Below, one piece after another: positions 42,810-51,340 of a stretch of 64,000 nt of DNA (positions are counted from its first letter, which is position 1; each line of letters opens with the position of its first letter). The notes beneath the pieces were generated by a model, which was not told the origin of the DNA, made no database searches, and saw only the letters and a list, made by a program, of their open reading frames with translations. Source of the DNA: Caballeronia calidae (lineage in GTDB: Bacteria > Pseudomonadota > Gammaproteobacteria > Burkholderiales > Burkholderiaceae); the NCBI RefSeq assembly GCF_900044055.2, contig NZ_FCOX02000019.1:62001-126000 (forward strand). Reading direction: 5' to 3'. A program made the position numbers and the translations under genes.

Positions 42810-43190
42810 TCATCGGCCCGCTTCGCGCCTGCCTTGTTCCTCCACCGTGAGAGCCGCTTCGGGCATCGCTTCGAGACGCGCCTTCGGGATCGGCTCGCCG
42901 CTTTCGTCGGAGAGTCCATACGTGCCTTCCGCGATCTTCCGCAGCGCGCGATCGATGTCGCCGATGCGCCGGTCGTTCACGTTGCGCAATGCCTGATTCG
43001 CGATGTCCTGCTCCATGCGTTGCGCATCGTCCTCATACTCGTGCGCCTCGGAACCGCGCTCTTCCTGCAATCGACGCTCTCCCGCGATGCCGCCTTCCTC
43101 GCTGCCGAGCAGTTCGCGCTTCAGTGCGAGAAGACGCTCACGCTGCTTCGCGATGAACTCGTCGCTCAGGCCGCCTTGTTGACTGGGCAT
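42810..43190 (-). CDS. DksA/TraR-like protein lacking zinc-finger cysteines
   Basis: The start is ATG 43188-43190 (MPSQQGGLSDEFIA), giving 126 residues. A long coiled-coil N-terminus (FIAKQRERLLALKRELLGSE) and the DksA/TraR C-terminal region IAEGTYGLSDESGEPIPKAR are clear. In the family the motif reads YGxCxxCG...CxxC; here both first-pair cysteines are Ser and the second pair is absent, so the zinc finger should not form. The IPKARLEAMPEA helix is retained. It may bind RNA polymerase's secondary channel as a Cys-independent DksA, or be an adaptor. Confidence 0.8.
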   Translation of the reverse strand: MPSQQGGLSDEFIAKQRERLLALKRELLGSEEGGIAGERRLQEERGSEAHEYEDDAQRMEQDIANQALRNVNDRRIGDIDRALRKIAEGTYGLSDESGEPIPKARLEAMPEAALTVEEQGRREAGR

Positions 43191-43258
43191 GATCGTGCTC
43201 CTTGAAACCCGTGTTCGAAAGCGTGGCGAGACAGGGCCGCCACGCTTCATATATACCG

Positions 43259-44062
43259 CTATTCGCCCGCGGGGATGGAAACGGACGCCTCGCTCGTCAG
43301 CATCAGGAACGTGAGCGTTTCGCGCAGATAGAGCTGCACGGCGGTATCGGTATGGCTCGTGTAGCCGATCGACAAGTCCTGTCCGATATGCAGTTCGTAA
43401 TCGCCGCCGCGCGTCGACAGCACGCAGCCGCCTTGCAAAGCGGGCGCCCATATGAGATCGCCGCTCACGATGCGCTTGATGTGCTGAATGACCGGATAGC
43501 CCTGATCGCTTGCTTCCGCGAGCGCGGTATAGGCATCCGCGCCGAGCAGCACGGAGTAGGGGCCATCGACGCCGGCAAGCCGGAGTTTCTCGAGCGCCTG
43601 GCTGATGGCGGCGGGATAATCGGCGACATCCGTGGGCAACAACGTCGGCGCGTTCGAGCTGCCCTCACGAATGCCGACGATGCCCGCAGCCGCGAAGCCG
43701 TCGAAGATGGCGCCGTCCTCCGCGAGCGCCAGCTCATTCGCGGCGGTCTTCCCGGGTTGCCAGTCGCCGTCGTTGGAGCCGCGCTCCACACTGTCGATGG
43801 CCTCGCGCTGCAACGTGAACGGCACGGTGAGCTGCACGAGCTGCCTCACTTCATACAGCTTCGCCGAGACGCCTTTCTTCGGCGATTCGATGTTCGTCTG
43901 ATGCCCCGTGCCGATGGCCGATAGCGCCGTGCCGCCGGGGCTTTTCACGTCGACGACACGCCGGCCCGCGAGGGCGCGCTTGAAGGTGCGTGCCACTTCG
44001 GCTTCGATCTGCGCCCATGCGGCGCTGGAGACGGGCGCGAGCTCTCGATGCAGGTTATTCAT
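43259..44062 (-). CDS. Family 1 encapsulin shell protein
   Basis: The start is ATG 44060-44062 (MNNLHRELAPVSSAAWAQIE), giving 267 residues, the usual length of family 1 (linocin M18-like) encapsulins. The HK97-type fold is supported by KRALAGRRVVDVKSPGGTAL, EDGAIFDGFAAAGIVGIREG and LIWAPALQGGCVLSTRGGDY. It assembles into a hollow protein nanocompartment that encloses cargo. Its ATG overlaps the end of the DyP peroxidase gene by 8 bases, and the peroxidase carries the encapsulin targeting tail, so the two work together. Confidence 0.95.
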   Translation of the reverse strand: MNNLHRELAPVSSAAWAQIEAEVARTFKRALAGRRVVDVKSPGGTALSAIGTGHQTNIESPKKGVSAKLYEVRQLVQLTVPFTLQREAIDSVERGSNDGDWQPGKTAANELALAEDGAIFDGFAAAGIVGIREGSSNAPTLLPTDVADYPAAISQALEKLRLAGVDGPYSVLLGADAYTALAEASDQGYPVIQHIKRIVSGDLIWAPALQGGCVLSTRGGDYELHIGQDLSIGYTSHTDTAVQLYLRETLTFLMLTSEASVSIPAGE

Positions 44063-45098
44063 GTTGTGGCGTTCCTTTGAGTGAGCCAATGTTCAATGTT
44101 CCTTCGCGGCTATCCTCACGCTGGCTTTCTTCGATCGAAGCAGCCGCGGCATCCGGAATGCGGTCGGGAAGTTCGTCGAGCAGATCAGTGGACGGCACGA
44201 AGAAAAGGCCGCCCGTCACCGCGCGGCTATAGTCGAGCAGGCGGTCGTAGTTGCCCGGCGGCCGGCCGACGAACATGTTTTCCATCATCTGTTCGATCGG
44301 CTTCGGCGTGCGCGCATAGCCGATGAAATACGTGCCGAACTCCTTCGCACCCGGACGGCCGAACGCCATGTTGTGGCGCAGGATCTTCACTTCCTCGCCG
44401 TTCTCCTCGATCGTCGTGAGCGAGCTGTGCGAGCACGAGGGCTTGATCGAATCGTCGAGCTCGACATCGGAAAGCTTTTCCCGGCCGATGATCTTTTCCT
44501 GCTGCTCGACGGTCAGGCCGTTCCATGCGTCCAGATCGTGCAGATACTTCTGCACGATCACGTAGCTGCCGCCGGCGAAGGCCGGATCATCGTCGCCGAT
44601 GATCGTGTAGTTCGCGGCGCGCTTGCCCGTCGGGTTCTCAGTGCCGTCGACGAAGCCGACCATGTCGCGCAGATCGAAGTAGCGAAAGCCGTGCACCTCG
44701 TCGACGACCGTGACCGCATCGCCGAGCTTGTTGAGCATCTGCGACGCGAGCTCGAAGCACAGGTCCATGTGATCCGCGCGGATATGCAGGAGGATGTCGC
44801 CGGGTGTCGCGATCGCGCGCCGTTCGCCCGAGCCGAACTCGCGAAACGGATGCAGCGACGCGGGACGCGGCGCGCCGAAAAGAACGTCCCACGCATCCGA
44901 GCCGAAGCCGCATATGCAGGACAGGTTCGCTGTCGGCGCGCGCATGCCGACCGCGCGGACCAGCGCCGCGATGTCGCCGCACCATGAGCGCACGACATCG
45001 GCTTTGCCTTCGGCGCGCGACACGGTGGCGACGATGAAGATCGCGCTTCGGGAAATCGGATTACAGACGGCTTGAGGTTCGGGTGTGTTGTCGGGCAT
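44055..45098 (-). CDS. DyP-type heme peroxidase with encapsulin cargo tail
   Basis: The start is ATG 45096-45098 (MPDNTPEPQAVCNPISRS), giving 347 residues. The DyP signature GFVDG is at 148-152 (catalytic D151), with proximal heme His H224 (SCSHSSL) and the distal pair R241/N243 (RHNMAFG). The C-terminus is extended by an acidic linker and ends in TLNIGSLKG then TPQHE, matching the encapsulin targeting peptide seen on DyP cargos. It is expected to load into the shell encoded directly downstream. The physiological substrate is not known. Confidence 0.95.
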   Translation of the reverse strand: MPDNTPEPQAVCNPISRSAIFIVATVSRAEGKADVVRSWCGDIAALVRAVGMRAPTANLSCICGFGSDAWDVLFGAPRPASLHPFREFGSGERRAIATPGDILLHIRADHMDLCFELASQMLNKLGDAVTVVDEVHGFRYFDLRDMVGFVDGTENPTGKRAANYTIIGDDDPAFAGGSYVIVQKYLHDLDAWNGLTVEQQEKIIGREKLSDVELDDSIKPSCSHSSLTTIEENGEEVKILRHNMAFGRPGAKEFGTYFIGYARTPKPIEQMMENMFVGRPPGNYDRLLDYSRAVTGGLFFVPSTDLLDELPDRIPDAAAASIEESQREDSREGTLNIGSLKGTPQHE

Positions 45099-45282
45099 CT
45101 GAAGAGTTCGATTGCGTGAAGCGGTTGATTGAATCGATCGACAAGTCATGGCGAAAGCCCGCGTCTTTCGGGCGCGAACCTCGCGTCAATGTCTGCTGAC
45201 TTCGCTTGCTTCGCCGAAAGGCGAGGTATGGCGTGAGATCCCGGCAAACCCTGCAAAGATGCATCCGGGACGGTGAAATGCC

Positions 45283-45606
45283 TCAATTGCCCGGCGTGAA
45301 GGTGTGACCGGAGCTCCGTTCGGTTTCCGTGATGAACCACGTTTGCGCGTGCCGGCGCGTCACGACCCAGGAGTGAACGTCGCTGCCGTCGAGGTGTTGC
45401 CTGATCATCCGCCGCGCCCGTTCGATTCCGTCGCGCACGGCTTCGTCAGCGGTGCGCCATTCCGGCTGCACGGTCTCGGGCCAGGGGGCGAACGCGGCCT
45501 GGCCATCGCGGCTCACGTTGACGTCCGCGACCCACGCGCCGCGTTCATTGCGTCGGGTAGCGACTGAGATTTCGAATCCCGCATAAACGTCAAAGGCAGA
45601 TTCCAT
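45283..45606 (-). CDS. Small hypothetical protein (107 aa)
   Basis: The protein has 107 residues: MESAFDVYAGFEISVATRRN, an antiparallel-strand opening, then a Trp-containing centre (AFAPWPETVQPEWRTADEA), an Arg-rich helix and a final strand (SWVVTRRHAQTWFITETERS). It is soluble with no signal. I do not recognise the family; the pattern resembles small Burkholderia proteins of unknown function. It is a single-gene unit. Confidence 0.55.
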   Translation of the reverse strand: MESAFDVYAGFEISVATRRNERGAWVADVNVSRDGQAAFAPWPETVQPEWRTADEAVRDGIERARRMIRQHLDGSDVHSWVVTRRHAQTWFITETERSSGHTFTPGN

Positions 45607-45811
45607 CTGGTCCTCCGATGCGGATCAAACACTTCGATAAAGGCGGCCTGGCGTTTCATACGATTATAGATTGGCGTATTCGATGCACTTTGAGCGAAAG
45701 CAGTGGACCGACGATACACGAGCTTCATGTAACAAATACTCCAAAACGCGCGGTTTTGTAAGATCACGGGGCGCGATGATCTTCACCACCATCCAACTGA
45801 CAGGAGCGAAT

Positions 45812-46537
45812 GTGAAACTGACCGATTTCGACACGCTGACCTTCGACTGCTACGGCACGTTGATCGACTGGGAAACGGGAATCTTCGAAGGGCTGCGCGC
45901 GCTGCTGGAGCGCGTCAAGCCCGCGTTGACGCGCGATCGGGTTCTCGAGGCGCATGCGCGCCACGAGTCGTCGCAACAGCGTTATACGCCGGGCAAGCGA
46001 TATCAGGATGTATTGGCCATCGTGTACAAGCGGCTCGCGGAGGAATGGGGCGTTTCTTTCACGCACGATGAATGCATCGCCTATGGCCGATCGATTCGTA
46101 ACTGGCCCGCGTTCGCGGATTCAGCGGACGCGCTGCGCTACCTGAAACAGCATTACAAGCTCGTGATTCTGTCGAATGTCGACAACGAGAGCTTTACGCA
46201 TAGCAACGAGAAGCTGGAAGTGGAATTCGACGGGATCTTCACGGCGGAAGATATCGGCTCGTATAAGCCTTCGCCGCGAAACTTCGAATACATGCTGGAG
46301 AAGCTGGGCGAGCGCGGTATCCGCAAAGATACGATCCTGCACACGGCCGAAAGCCTTTTTCACGATCACAAGCCCGCGAACGGCTTCGGCCTTGCGTCGT
46401 GCTGGATCTATCGACGTCATTCGCAGCCGGGCTTCGGCGCGACGATGGACCCGGGTTCGCAGCCGACTATCGATTTTCGCTTCAACAGCATGGCGGATCT
46501 GGTGAAGGCGCATCAGGAGGCGCTGCTCGCGAAATAG
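45812..46537 (+). CDS. Type II haloacid dehalogenase (HAD)
   Basis: GTG 45812 is preferred (AGGAG at 45802-45806); ATG 45776 is an alternative that lengthens the protein by 12 residues. The 241-residue product begins KLTDFDTLTFDCYGTLIDWE with nucleophile D12. It continues with HAD motif II LSNVDNESF and the lysine motif YKPSPRNF. 2-Haloacid dehalogenases hydrolyse haloalkanoates, and related enzymes act on other small acids. There is no adjacent transporter. Confidence 0.85.
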   Translation: MKLTDFDTLTFDCYGTLIDWETGIFEGLRALLERVKPALTRDRVLEAHARHESSQQRYTPGKRYQDVLAIVYKRLAEEWGVSFTHDECIAYGRSIRNWPAFADSADALRYLKQHYKLVILSNVDNESFTHSNEKLEVEFDGIFTAEDIGSYKPSPRNFEYMLEKLGERGIRKDTILHTAESLFHDHKPANGFGLASCWIYRRHSQPGFGATMDPGSQPTIDFRFNSMADLVKAHQEALLAK

Positions 46538-46562
46538 CCGAGTCGATAACCGGATGATCAGG

Positions 46563-46598
46563 CGCCGCCGTCACGTTTCGGTATGGTCACGGCGGTGC
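46563..46598 (+). terminator. Imperfect hairpin after the HAD gene
   Basis: CCGCCGT (46565-46571) pairs with ACGGCGG (46589-46595), with partial pairing of the flanks. It lies 25 bases past the stop at 46537, without a clear T-run. It may end the HAD transcript. Confidence 0.35.
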
Positions 46599-46602
46599 AT
46601 AA

Positions 46603-46767
46603 GATGATTTAAGTGGCGATGAGGTATCGGAGTGCGAACTAATTTACGCGCTTCAAAAGCAACTAACCGTCCTCCGCTCAAACATCCTACAAAGCTTCGC
46701 CATCGACCCCAGCCAGCAGCAGCGGCGCGCAACTGACTTCGAGGGGTTTACCGAAGAGAATTCAGTT
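46603..46767 (+). pseudogene. Possible gene fragment without a start codon
   Basis: A frame on the plus strand is open from 46603, preceded by a TAA, and reads a protein-like stretch: ELIYALQKQLTVLRSNILQS, then FAIDPSQQQRRATDFEGFTE. It has helical periodicity, no ATG or GTG start and no ribosome site, and it runs into the antisense of the Nudix gene. The region is lower in GC than its surroundings. It may be the relic of a gene interrupted by the neighbouring one; this rests only on composition and pattern. Confidence 0.25.
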
Positions 46768-47411
46768 CAATCGAAATCGATCTCGCCGCTGCGTCGCAGT
46801 TCGTCGAGACGTTCAATCTGCTGCGGCATGATCCGGCCCAGTGACAGTGACGGAAGAGCATCGAGACTGAAGAATCCGACCGCATCCGTTTCAACGCCGA
46901 TCACTTCGCCCGCGCGCACGATCTCGCCGAGAAACACGAGCTTCCAGATGTGAAATACCGAAGGCGGATGAGGATGCTTGGCCGTATCCCACGCCGCGAG
47001 CAGACGAACGATCTCGACGGTATAACCGCTTTCTTCCCGCACTTCCTTGGCGGCATTCTCCGCTGGAGACAAGCCCACATCGGCCCAGCCGCCCGGAAGC
47101 GACCAGTGTCCATCGGCTGCTTCGCGCACGAGCAGGATCTGTCCGGCCTCGTCGAATACAGCGCACCTCACATCCAGCTTCGGATTGGCATAGCCTTCCT
47201 CGAACGCAAAAAGTTCGGTGACCTTATCGGTTCTCATCGACGCTATTTCGGCGATTTGCGCATGTGCGATCGCCGCTATTTCTTCGTATCGCTCCTTGTC
47301 GAAGACGCCGGTCGTATAGTGCAGCCCCGTCTGCGCGAGTGCGAGCAGGCGGCGAGCCTGTTCGAGCCGCAGTCGGGATGATGAATTCTCGTTCGGCATT
47401 GGCGCATTCAT
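46767..47411 (-). CDS. Nudix hydrolase with N-terminal domain
   Basis: ATG 47409-47411 (MNAPMPNENSS) is chosen; a second ATG four codons later is possible. The 214-residue protein has a helical N-terminal segment (LRLEQARRLLALAQTGLHYT) and a Nudix domain with the box GWADVGLSPAENAAKEVREE followed by SGY. It resembles ADP-ribose or nucleotide-sugar pyrophosphatases with an N-terminal helper domain. Substrate not determined. Confidence 0.85.
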   Translation of the reverse strand: MNAPMPNENSSSRLRLEQARRLLALAQTGLHYTTGVFDKERYEEIAAIAHAQIAEIASMRTDKVTELFAFEEGYANPKLDVRCAVFDEAGQILLVREAADGHWSLPGGWADVGLSPAENAAKEVREESGYTVEIVRLLAAWDTAKHPHPPSVFHIWKLVFLGEIVRAGEVIGVETDAVGFFSLDALPSLSLGRIMPQQIERLDELRRSGEIDFD

Positions 47412-47661
47412 TGGCGATGAGTCCACGTTTAGACCCCTGCGATTGTAGCGCCTGCCTTTTTTCGGCACGAACCAGACACGAGCGAGCGTCCAGACCGAAG
47501 TTCATCGACGCACTCTTTTTCGGCGGATCTTGACTAGCGTTTCAATTTCTCGTCGTCAAGGCGGCGACAATCCGTATTCACAGCGCTATGCTTGTCCCAT
47601 CACGCTCGGCATAATGGAGCTATTAAGTGACTGTCGCAATTTCATCCGTGGCCGCAAAGAT

Positions 47662-48297
47662 ATGAGCGAACAACGAGTAAAACGAGATCCGGAAGGCACG
47701 CGACGGCGCATTCTCGAAGCCGCCACCGAACAGTTCACGAAGTTCGGCCTCGCGGGCGCGCGCGTCGACGCCATTGCCTCCGCGGCAGGCACGAACGAGC
47801 GCATGCTTTACTACTACTTCACGAGCAAGGAAGGCCTGTACGTCGCGGTGCTCGAAGCGATGTACGCGCAGTTCGCGGAGCGGGAGGCAAAGCTCGATCT
47901 GTCCGGCATGCCGCCAGCCGACGCGATTCGCGAGCTGGCGCGCTCCATCTGGACACATCTCCGGGACAACCCGCAGTGGCTGAGTCTCGTCAACAACGAA
48001 AATCTGCACGAAGGGCGATACCTCGAACGTTCGAGCAGGTTGCTGGAGGCGCTCTCGCCGGTGGTCGAACTGGTGCGCGTGACGCTCGAGCGCGGCACGG
48101 CGGCGGGGCAGTTTCGCGCGGGCATCGATCCGCTGGACTTTTACGTGACGCTCGTCGGCATGGGCTATTACATCGTGTCCAACCGCTATACCATCGACGC
48201 CTTCACGGGCCGGAATTACGCGGAGAAGCCTCGTCAGGAGGCCATTTCCGCGATGCATCTCGACATGCTTCTTGCCTATCTGCGTCCGGCGAGCTAG
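47662..48297 (+). CDS. TetR-family regulator
   Basis: The start is ATG 47662 (MSEQRVKRDPEGTRRRILEA), giving 211 residues. The N-terminal HTH is canonical (GLAGARVDAIASAAGTNERM, then LYYYFTSKEGLYVAVLEAMY). The C-terminal ligand domain is all-helical. It converges on ttdB across a hairpin at 48309-48331. The target and ligand are unknown. Confidence 0.88.
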   Translation: MSEQRVKRDPEGTRRRILEAATEQFTKFGLAGARVDAIASAAGTNERMLYYYFTSKEGLYVAVLEAMYAQFAEREAKLDLSGMPPADAIRELARSIWTHLRDNPQWLSLVNNENLHEGRYLERSSRLLEALSPVVELVRVTLERGTAAGQFRAGIDPLDFYVTLVGMGYYIVSNRYTIDAFTGRNYAEKPRQEAISAMHLDMLLAYLRPAS

Positions 48298-48308
48298 CCG
48301 GCGCGCGG

Positions 48309-48331
48309 CGGCCCGAAAGCGTATCGGGCCG
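48309..48331. terminator. Bidirectional hairpin between tetR and ttdB
   Basis: CGGCCCGA (48309-48316) pairs with TCGGGCCG (48324-48331) around a 7-base loop in the 46-base gap between two convergent genes. Confidence 0.55.
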
Positions 48332-48343
48332 GCGCAACGCCGC

Positions 48344-48952
48344 TTACTTGATGAAGCTGAGCTGCGCGCTGATCCTGTCGAGGATCGGCTTCTTTTTCTC
48401 GTTGAACACCGCCTTGTTCTGCTGGATCAGGTTATTGCCCTTGGTGTCGATCGAAATGATCAGCGGGCCGAATTCCCTGACGCGGTTGATCCACAAGGTT
48501 TCCGGCATCCCCAGGTCCTGCCACTCCGCGCCTTCGATTTCCTCGACCAGCGTCGCGGCCAGCACTGCGCAGCCGCCCGGGAAGATCGCGTGCACGGCCT
48601 TGTGCTCCTGACAGCCGGCGGCGGTCTCGGGGCCCATGCCGCCTTTTCCGACGATCAGCTTCACGCCGGTCTGCTCGATGAACTCGCGCTCGAACTTCTC
48701 CATGCGCATGCTCGTCGTCGGGCCGATGGACACCATTTCGAAGCTGCCGTCGTCTTTCTTGCGAACGATCGGACCCGCGTGAAAGATCGCGCCGCCTTCG
48801 AGATCGACGGGCAATTCGCGCCCCTGTTCGATCAGTCTTCGATGCGCGACATCGCGGCAGGTGACGAGCCGGCCGGTCAGATAGACGACGTCGCCGACAT
48901 TGAGGTCTTCAAGATCTTCGCTCTTGATGGGGGTGGTCAACACTTTTTTCAC
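48344..48952 (-). CDS. ttdB: L(+)-tartrate dehydratase/class I fumarase beta subunit, TtdB-like
   Basis: The start is GTG 48950-48952 overlapping the ttdA stop (GTGA), giving 202 residues, close to the 201 of E. coli TtdB. The family motifs LTGRLVTCRDVAHRRLIEQG and IGPTTSMRMEKFEREFIEQT are present, with VGKGGMG and HAIFPGGCAVL. With TtdA it forms the iron-sulfur dehydratase converting L(+)-tartrate to oxaloacetate. It could alternatively be a class I two-subunit fumarase; the adjacent ACS-type transporter and TtdR-like regulator favour tartrate. Confidence 0.88.
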   Translation of the reverse strand: MKKVLTTPIKSEDLEDLNVGDVVYLTGRLVTCRDVAHRRLIEQGRELPVDLEGGAIFHAGPIVRKKDDGSFEMVSIGPTTSMRMEKFEREFIEQTGVKLIVGKGGMGPETAAGCQEHKAVHAIFPGGCAVLAATLVEEIEGAEWQDLGMPETLWINRVREFGPLIISIDTKGNNLIQQNKAVFNEKKKPILDRISAQLSFIK

Positions 48953-49848
48953 AGCACCACTCCTTCGTGGGAAAGGATTTCGTACGACAGGTCGGCATTG
49001 ATGCGAATCTTGCCGCGCCGGTGCGCCCAGCAGCCGGTATTGATGGCGACGCCGATGGTCGACGGATGGCGCGCCGACGACTCGATATTCACGCCCATCA
49101 CGCTGTTGTTGCCCTTCAGGCCTTGCGGTCCGATGCCGATCTCGTTGAGCCCGTCCTCGAGCAGTTCTTCCATCAGCGCGGCGCGGGGATTCTCGCTCTT
49201 CGAGTCGACCGGGCGCAGGATCGCGAGCTTGGAGAGGCGCGCCGCGGTCTCGACCGATGTCGATACGCCGATGCCGACGAGCAGCGGCGGACATGCATTC
49301 ACGCCGCGCTCGGTGATCACGTCCATCACGAACTCCGCGACGCCTTCGTAGCCTTGCCCCGGCATCAGCACCTTGGCCGCGCCGGGCAGCGTGCAGCCGC
49401 CGCCGGCCATGTACACGTCGATGGTGCAACTGTCCTTTTCCGGCACGATGCGCCAGTCCAGCCAGGGAATCTGCGTGCCCGTGTTGGTGCCGGTGTTCTT
49501 TTCGTCGAAGGTTTCGACCGCGTTGTGGCGCAGCGGGCCCATCTTCGTCGCGCCCGCGGTGGCTTCGCGCAGAATCTCTTCCAGCTCGCCGAGCAGCGGA
49601 AAGTGCGCGCCGGCCTCGACGAAATACTGGATCACGCCGGTGTCCTGGCAGCTCGGACGGTTGAGTTTGTCGGCGGCTTCCTGATTGCCGTCCATCGAGT
49701 CATAGATCGACTTGGCGAGCGGATTCGTTTCCAGCGTGCGCAGTTCGGCGAGCTTTGCCTTCACGTCCTTGGGCAGACGCTTGCCGATATAGGCGGTGAA
49801 CTTCGCCATGGTGTCCGTGACGGACTGAATGGCTGCTTCCTTTTCCAT
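48949..49848 (-). CDS. ttdA: L(+)-tartrate dehydratase/class I fumarase alpha subunit, TtdA-like
   Basis: The start is ATG 49846-49848 (MEKEAAIQSVTDTMAK) with AGGA upstream, giving 299 residues (E. coli TtdA: 303). The cysteines of the iron-sulfur cluster are in RPSCQDTGVIQY, GVNACPPLLVGIG and INTGCWAHRR. The motif VYMAGGGCTLPGAAKVLMPG is also typical. It forms the catalytic complex with TtdB through a GTGA overlap and follows the transporter gene by 47 bases. Confidence 0.9.
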   Translation of the reverse strand: MEKEAAIQSVTDTMAKFTAYIGKRLPKDVKAKLAELRTLETNPLAKSIYDSMDGNQEAADKLNRPSCQDTGVIQYFVEAGAHFPLLGELEEILREATAGATKMGPLRHNAVETFDEKNTGTNTGTQIPWLDWRIVPEKDSCTIDVYMAGGGCTLPGAAKVLMPGQGYEGVAEFVMDVITERGVNACPPLLVGIGVSTSVETAARLSKLAILRPVDSKSENPRAALMEELLEDGLNEIGIGPQGLKGNNSVMGVNIESSARHPSTIGVAINTGCWAHRRGKIRINADLSYEILSHEGVVL

Positions 49849-49895
49849 GTTGCATTCCTCTGACGACATATTGTTGGGACGGGGCGCGTCTGGTT

Positions 49896-51200
49896 TCAAT
49901 GCACGGCCGCATTGCCGGGCGTGACGGGTGATTTCTGCGTGCGGGCCAGGAGCAGCGTCAGCACGGCGGAGAGCACGAGCAGGCCCGCGACGAAATAGAG
50001 TCCGCCGCTGAAGCTGCCGGTCCGATCCTTCATCCAGCCGATCATCGCCGGGCCGACGAAGCCGCCGAGATTGCCGATCGAATTGATGGTGGCGATGCCC
50101 GTGGCCGCCGCGGCGCCGGAGAGGAACATCGTCGGCATGGTCCACAGGGGCGGCTTCGCGCAGCTGATGCCGATATTCACGAGCGTCAGCGCGGCGATCA
50201 GCCCGACGACGCTATTGGCCATTGCCGCGACCACGAGACCGACCGTCGCCGCCACGCAGGCCAGCACGACGTGCCAGGTGCGCTCGCCGGTGCGGTCGGA
50301 GTGGCGCGACCAGAAGACCATCGCGACCACCGAGACGACAGGCGGAATCGCATTGAGCAGGCCCACCGTCATCGACGAAACGCCGAGTTGCTTGATGATC
50401 TGCGGCGCCCAGATGCCGAGCGTGTACAAGCCCGCCGACGTGCCGAAGTAGATCAGCGACAAGGCCAGCACGCGCGGATTCGCGAGGCCGCTGATGATGC
50501 CGTGCTTCGCGCCGGCCGAAGCACGGCTCGCGGTTTCCGCGTTCATCACGTTGACCAGCCACGTGCGCTCGTCTTCCTTCAGCCACTTGGCTTTTTCGGG
50601 CTTGTCGGTCATGTAGAAGAACACGACGACACCCAGGATGAGCGCGGGAATCGCTTCGAGAACGAACATCCACTGCCAGCCGTGCAGGCCCATCACGCCG
50701 TTCATTTCGAGCAACGCGGCGGACAGCGGCGAGCCGATGGCGGTGGAGATCGGCGCGGCGGCCATGAAGAACGCCGTCACCCCCGCGCGGCGGCGGGCCG
50801 GGAACCAGTAGCTGAGGTACAGGATGATGCCGGGGAAGAAGCCCGCTTCGGCCGCGCCGAGCAGAAAGCGAATGACGTAGAAGCTGGTCGGCCCTGTGAC
50901 GAACGCCATCGCCGCGGAAATGATGCCCCACGTGACCATCACGCGGGCGATCCATATGCGGGCGCCGACCTTGTGCAGGACGATGTTGGAGGGCACTTCG
51001 AACAGGAAGTAGCCCCAGAAGAAGATGCCGGCGCCGAAACCGAGGATCGAGGCGGTGAAGCCCAGATCCGTTTTCATCGTGAGCGAGGCAAAGCCGATAT
51101 TGACCCGGTCGATGTAGGCGATGAAGTACAGCAGCATGATGAACGGCACGATGCGCCAGCTGACCTTGCGCAGGGTGCGTTTTTCCAGATCCATATCCAT
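49896..51200 (-). CDS. MFS transporter, probable tartrate uptake (TtuB-like)
   Basis: The protein has 434 residues with twelve helices and the ACS-family opening MDMDLEKRTLRKVSWRIVPF then IDRVNIGFASLTMKTDLGFT. It is similar in layout to tartrate transporters of the TtuB group. It starts the operon MFS-ttdA-ttdB and diverges from the LysR at 51341. Tartrate as substrate is inferred from the two downstream dehydratase genes. Confidence 0.88.
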   Translation of the reverse strand: MDMDLEKRTLRKVSWRIVPFIMLLYFIAYIDRVNIGFASLTMKTDLGFTASILGFGAGIFFWGYFLFEVPSNIVLHKVGARIWIARVMVTWGIISAAMAFVTGPTSFYVIRFLLGAAEAGFFPGIILYLSYWFPARRRAGVTAFFMAAAPISTAIGSPLSAALLEMNGVMGLHGWQWMFVLEAIPALILGVVVFFYMTDKPEKAKWLKEDERTWLVNVMNAETASRASAGAKHGIISGLANPRVLALSLIYFGTSAGLYTLGIWAPQIIKQLGVSSMTVGLLNAIPPVVSVVAMVFWSRHSDRTGERTWHVVLACVAATVGLVVAAMANSVVGLIAALTLVNIGISCAKPPLWTMPTMFLSGAAAATGIATINSIGNLGGFVGPAMIGWMKDRTGSFSGGLYFVAGLLVLSAVLTLLLARTQKSPVTPGNAAVH

Positions 51201-51306
51201 GGAATGTCTCCTTTATCCGATGATCAATCGATGTCGCGGCCGTCTTGCGCGGCTTCGCTCGATCCGGAACCAAGGTTAAAACCGATGGAAACGCGTATGA
51301 ATCGAT

Positions 51307-51317
51307 CTAAACTTAAA
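51307..51317. promoter_or_regulatory. CTAAACTTAAA element (copy 1) before lysR 51341
   Basis: An 11-base AT-rich motif, CTAAACTTAAA, stands 24 bases upstream of the LysR start in the MFS-lysR divergent region. Its exact reverse complement occurs at 53239-53249 in the second divergent LysR region. Confidence 0.4.
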
Positions 51318-51340
51318 ACATCATTGCAAAAAACTCACGA

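Noticed and set aside
43259..45098. Encapsulin-DyP locus as a novel system
   Set aside because: Shell, cargo and tail all match the known family 1 encapsulin/DyP arrangement. Kept as a noteworthy but known locus.
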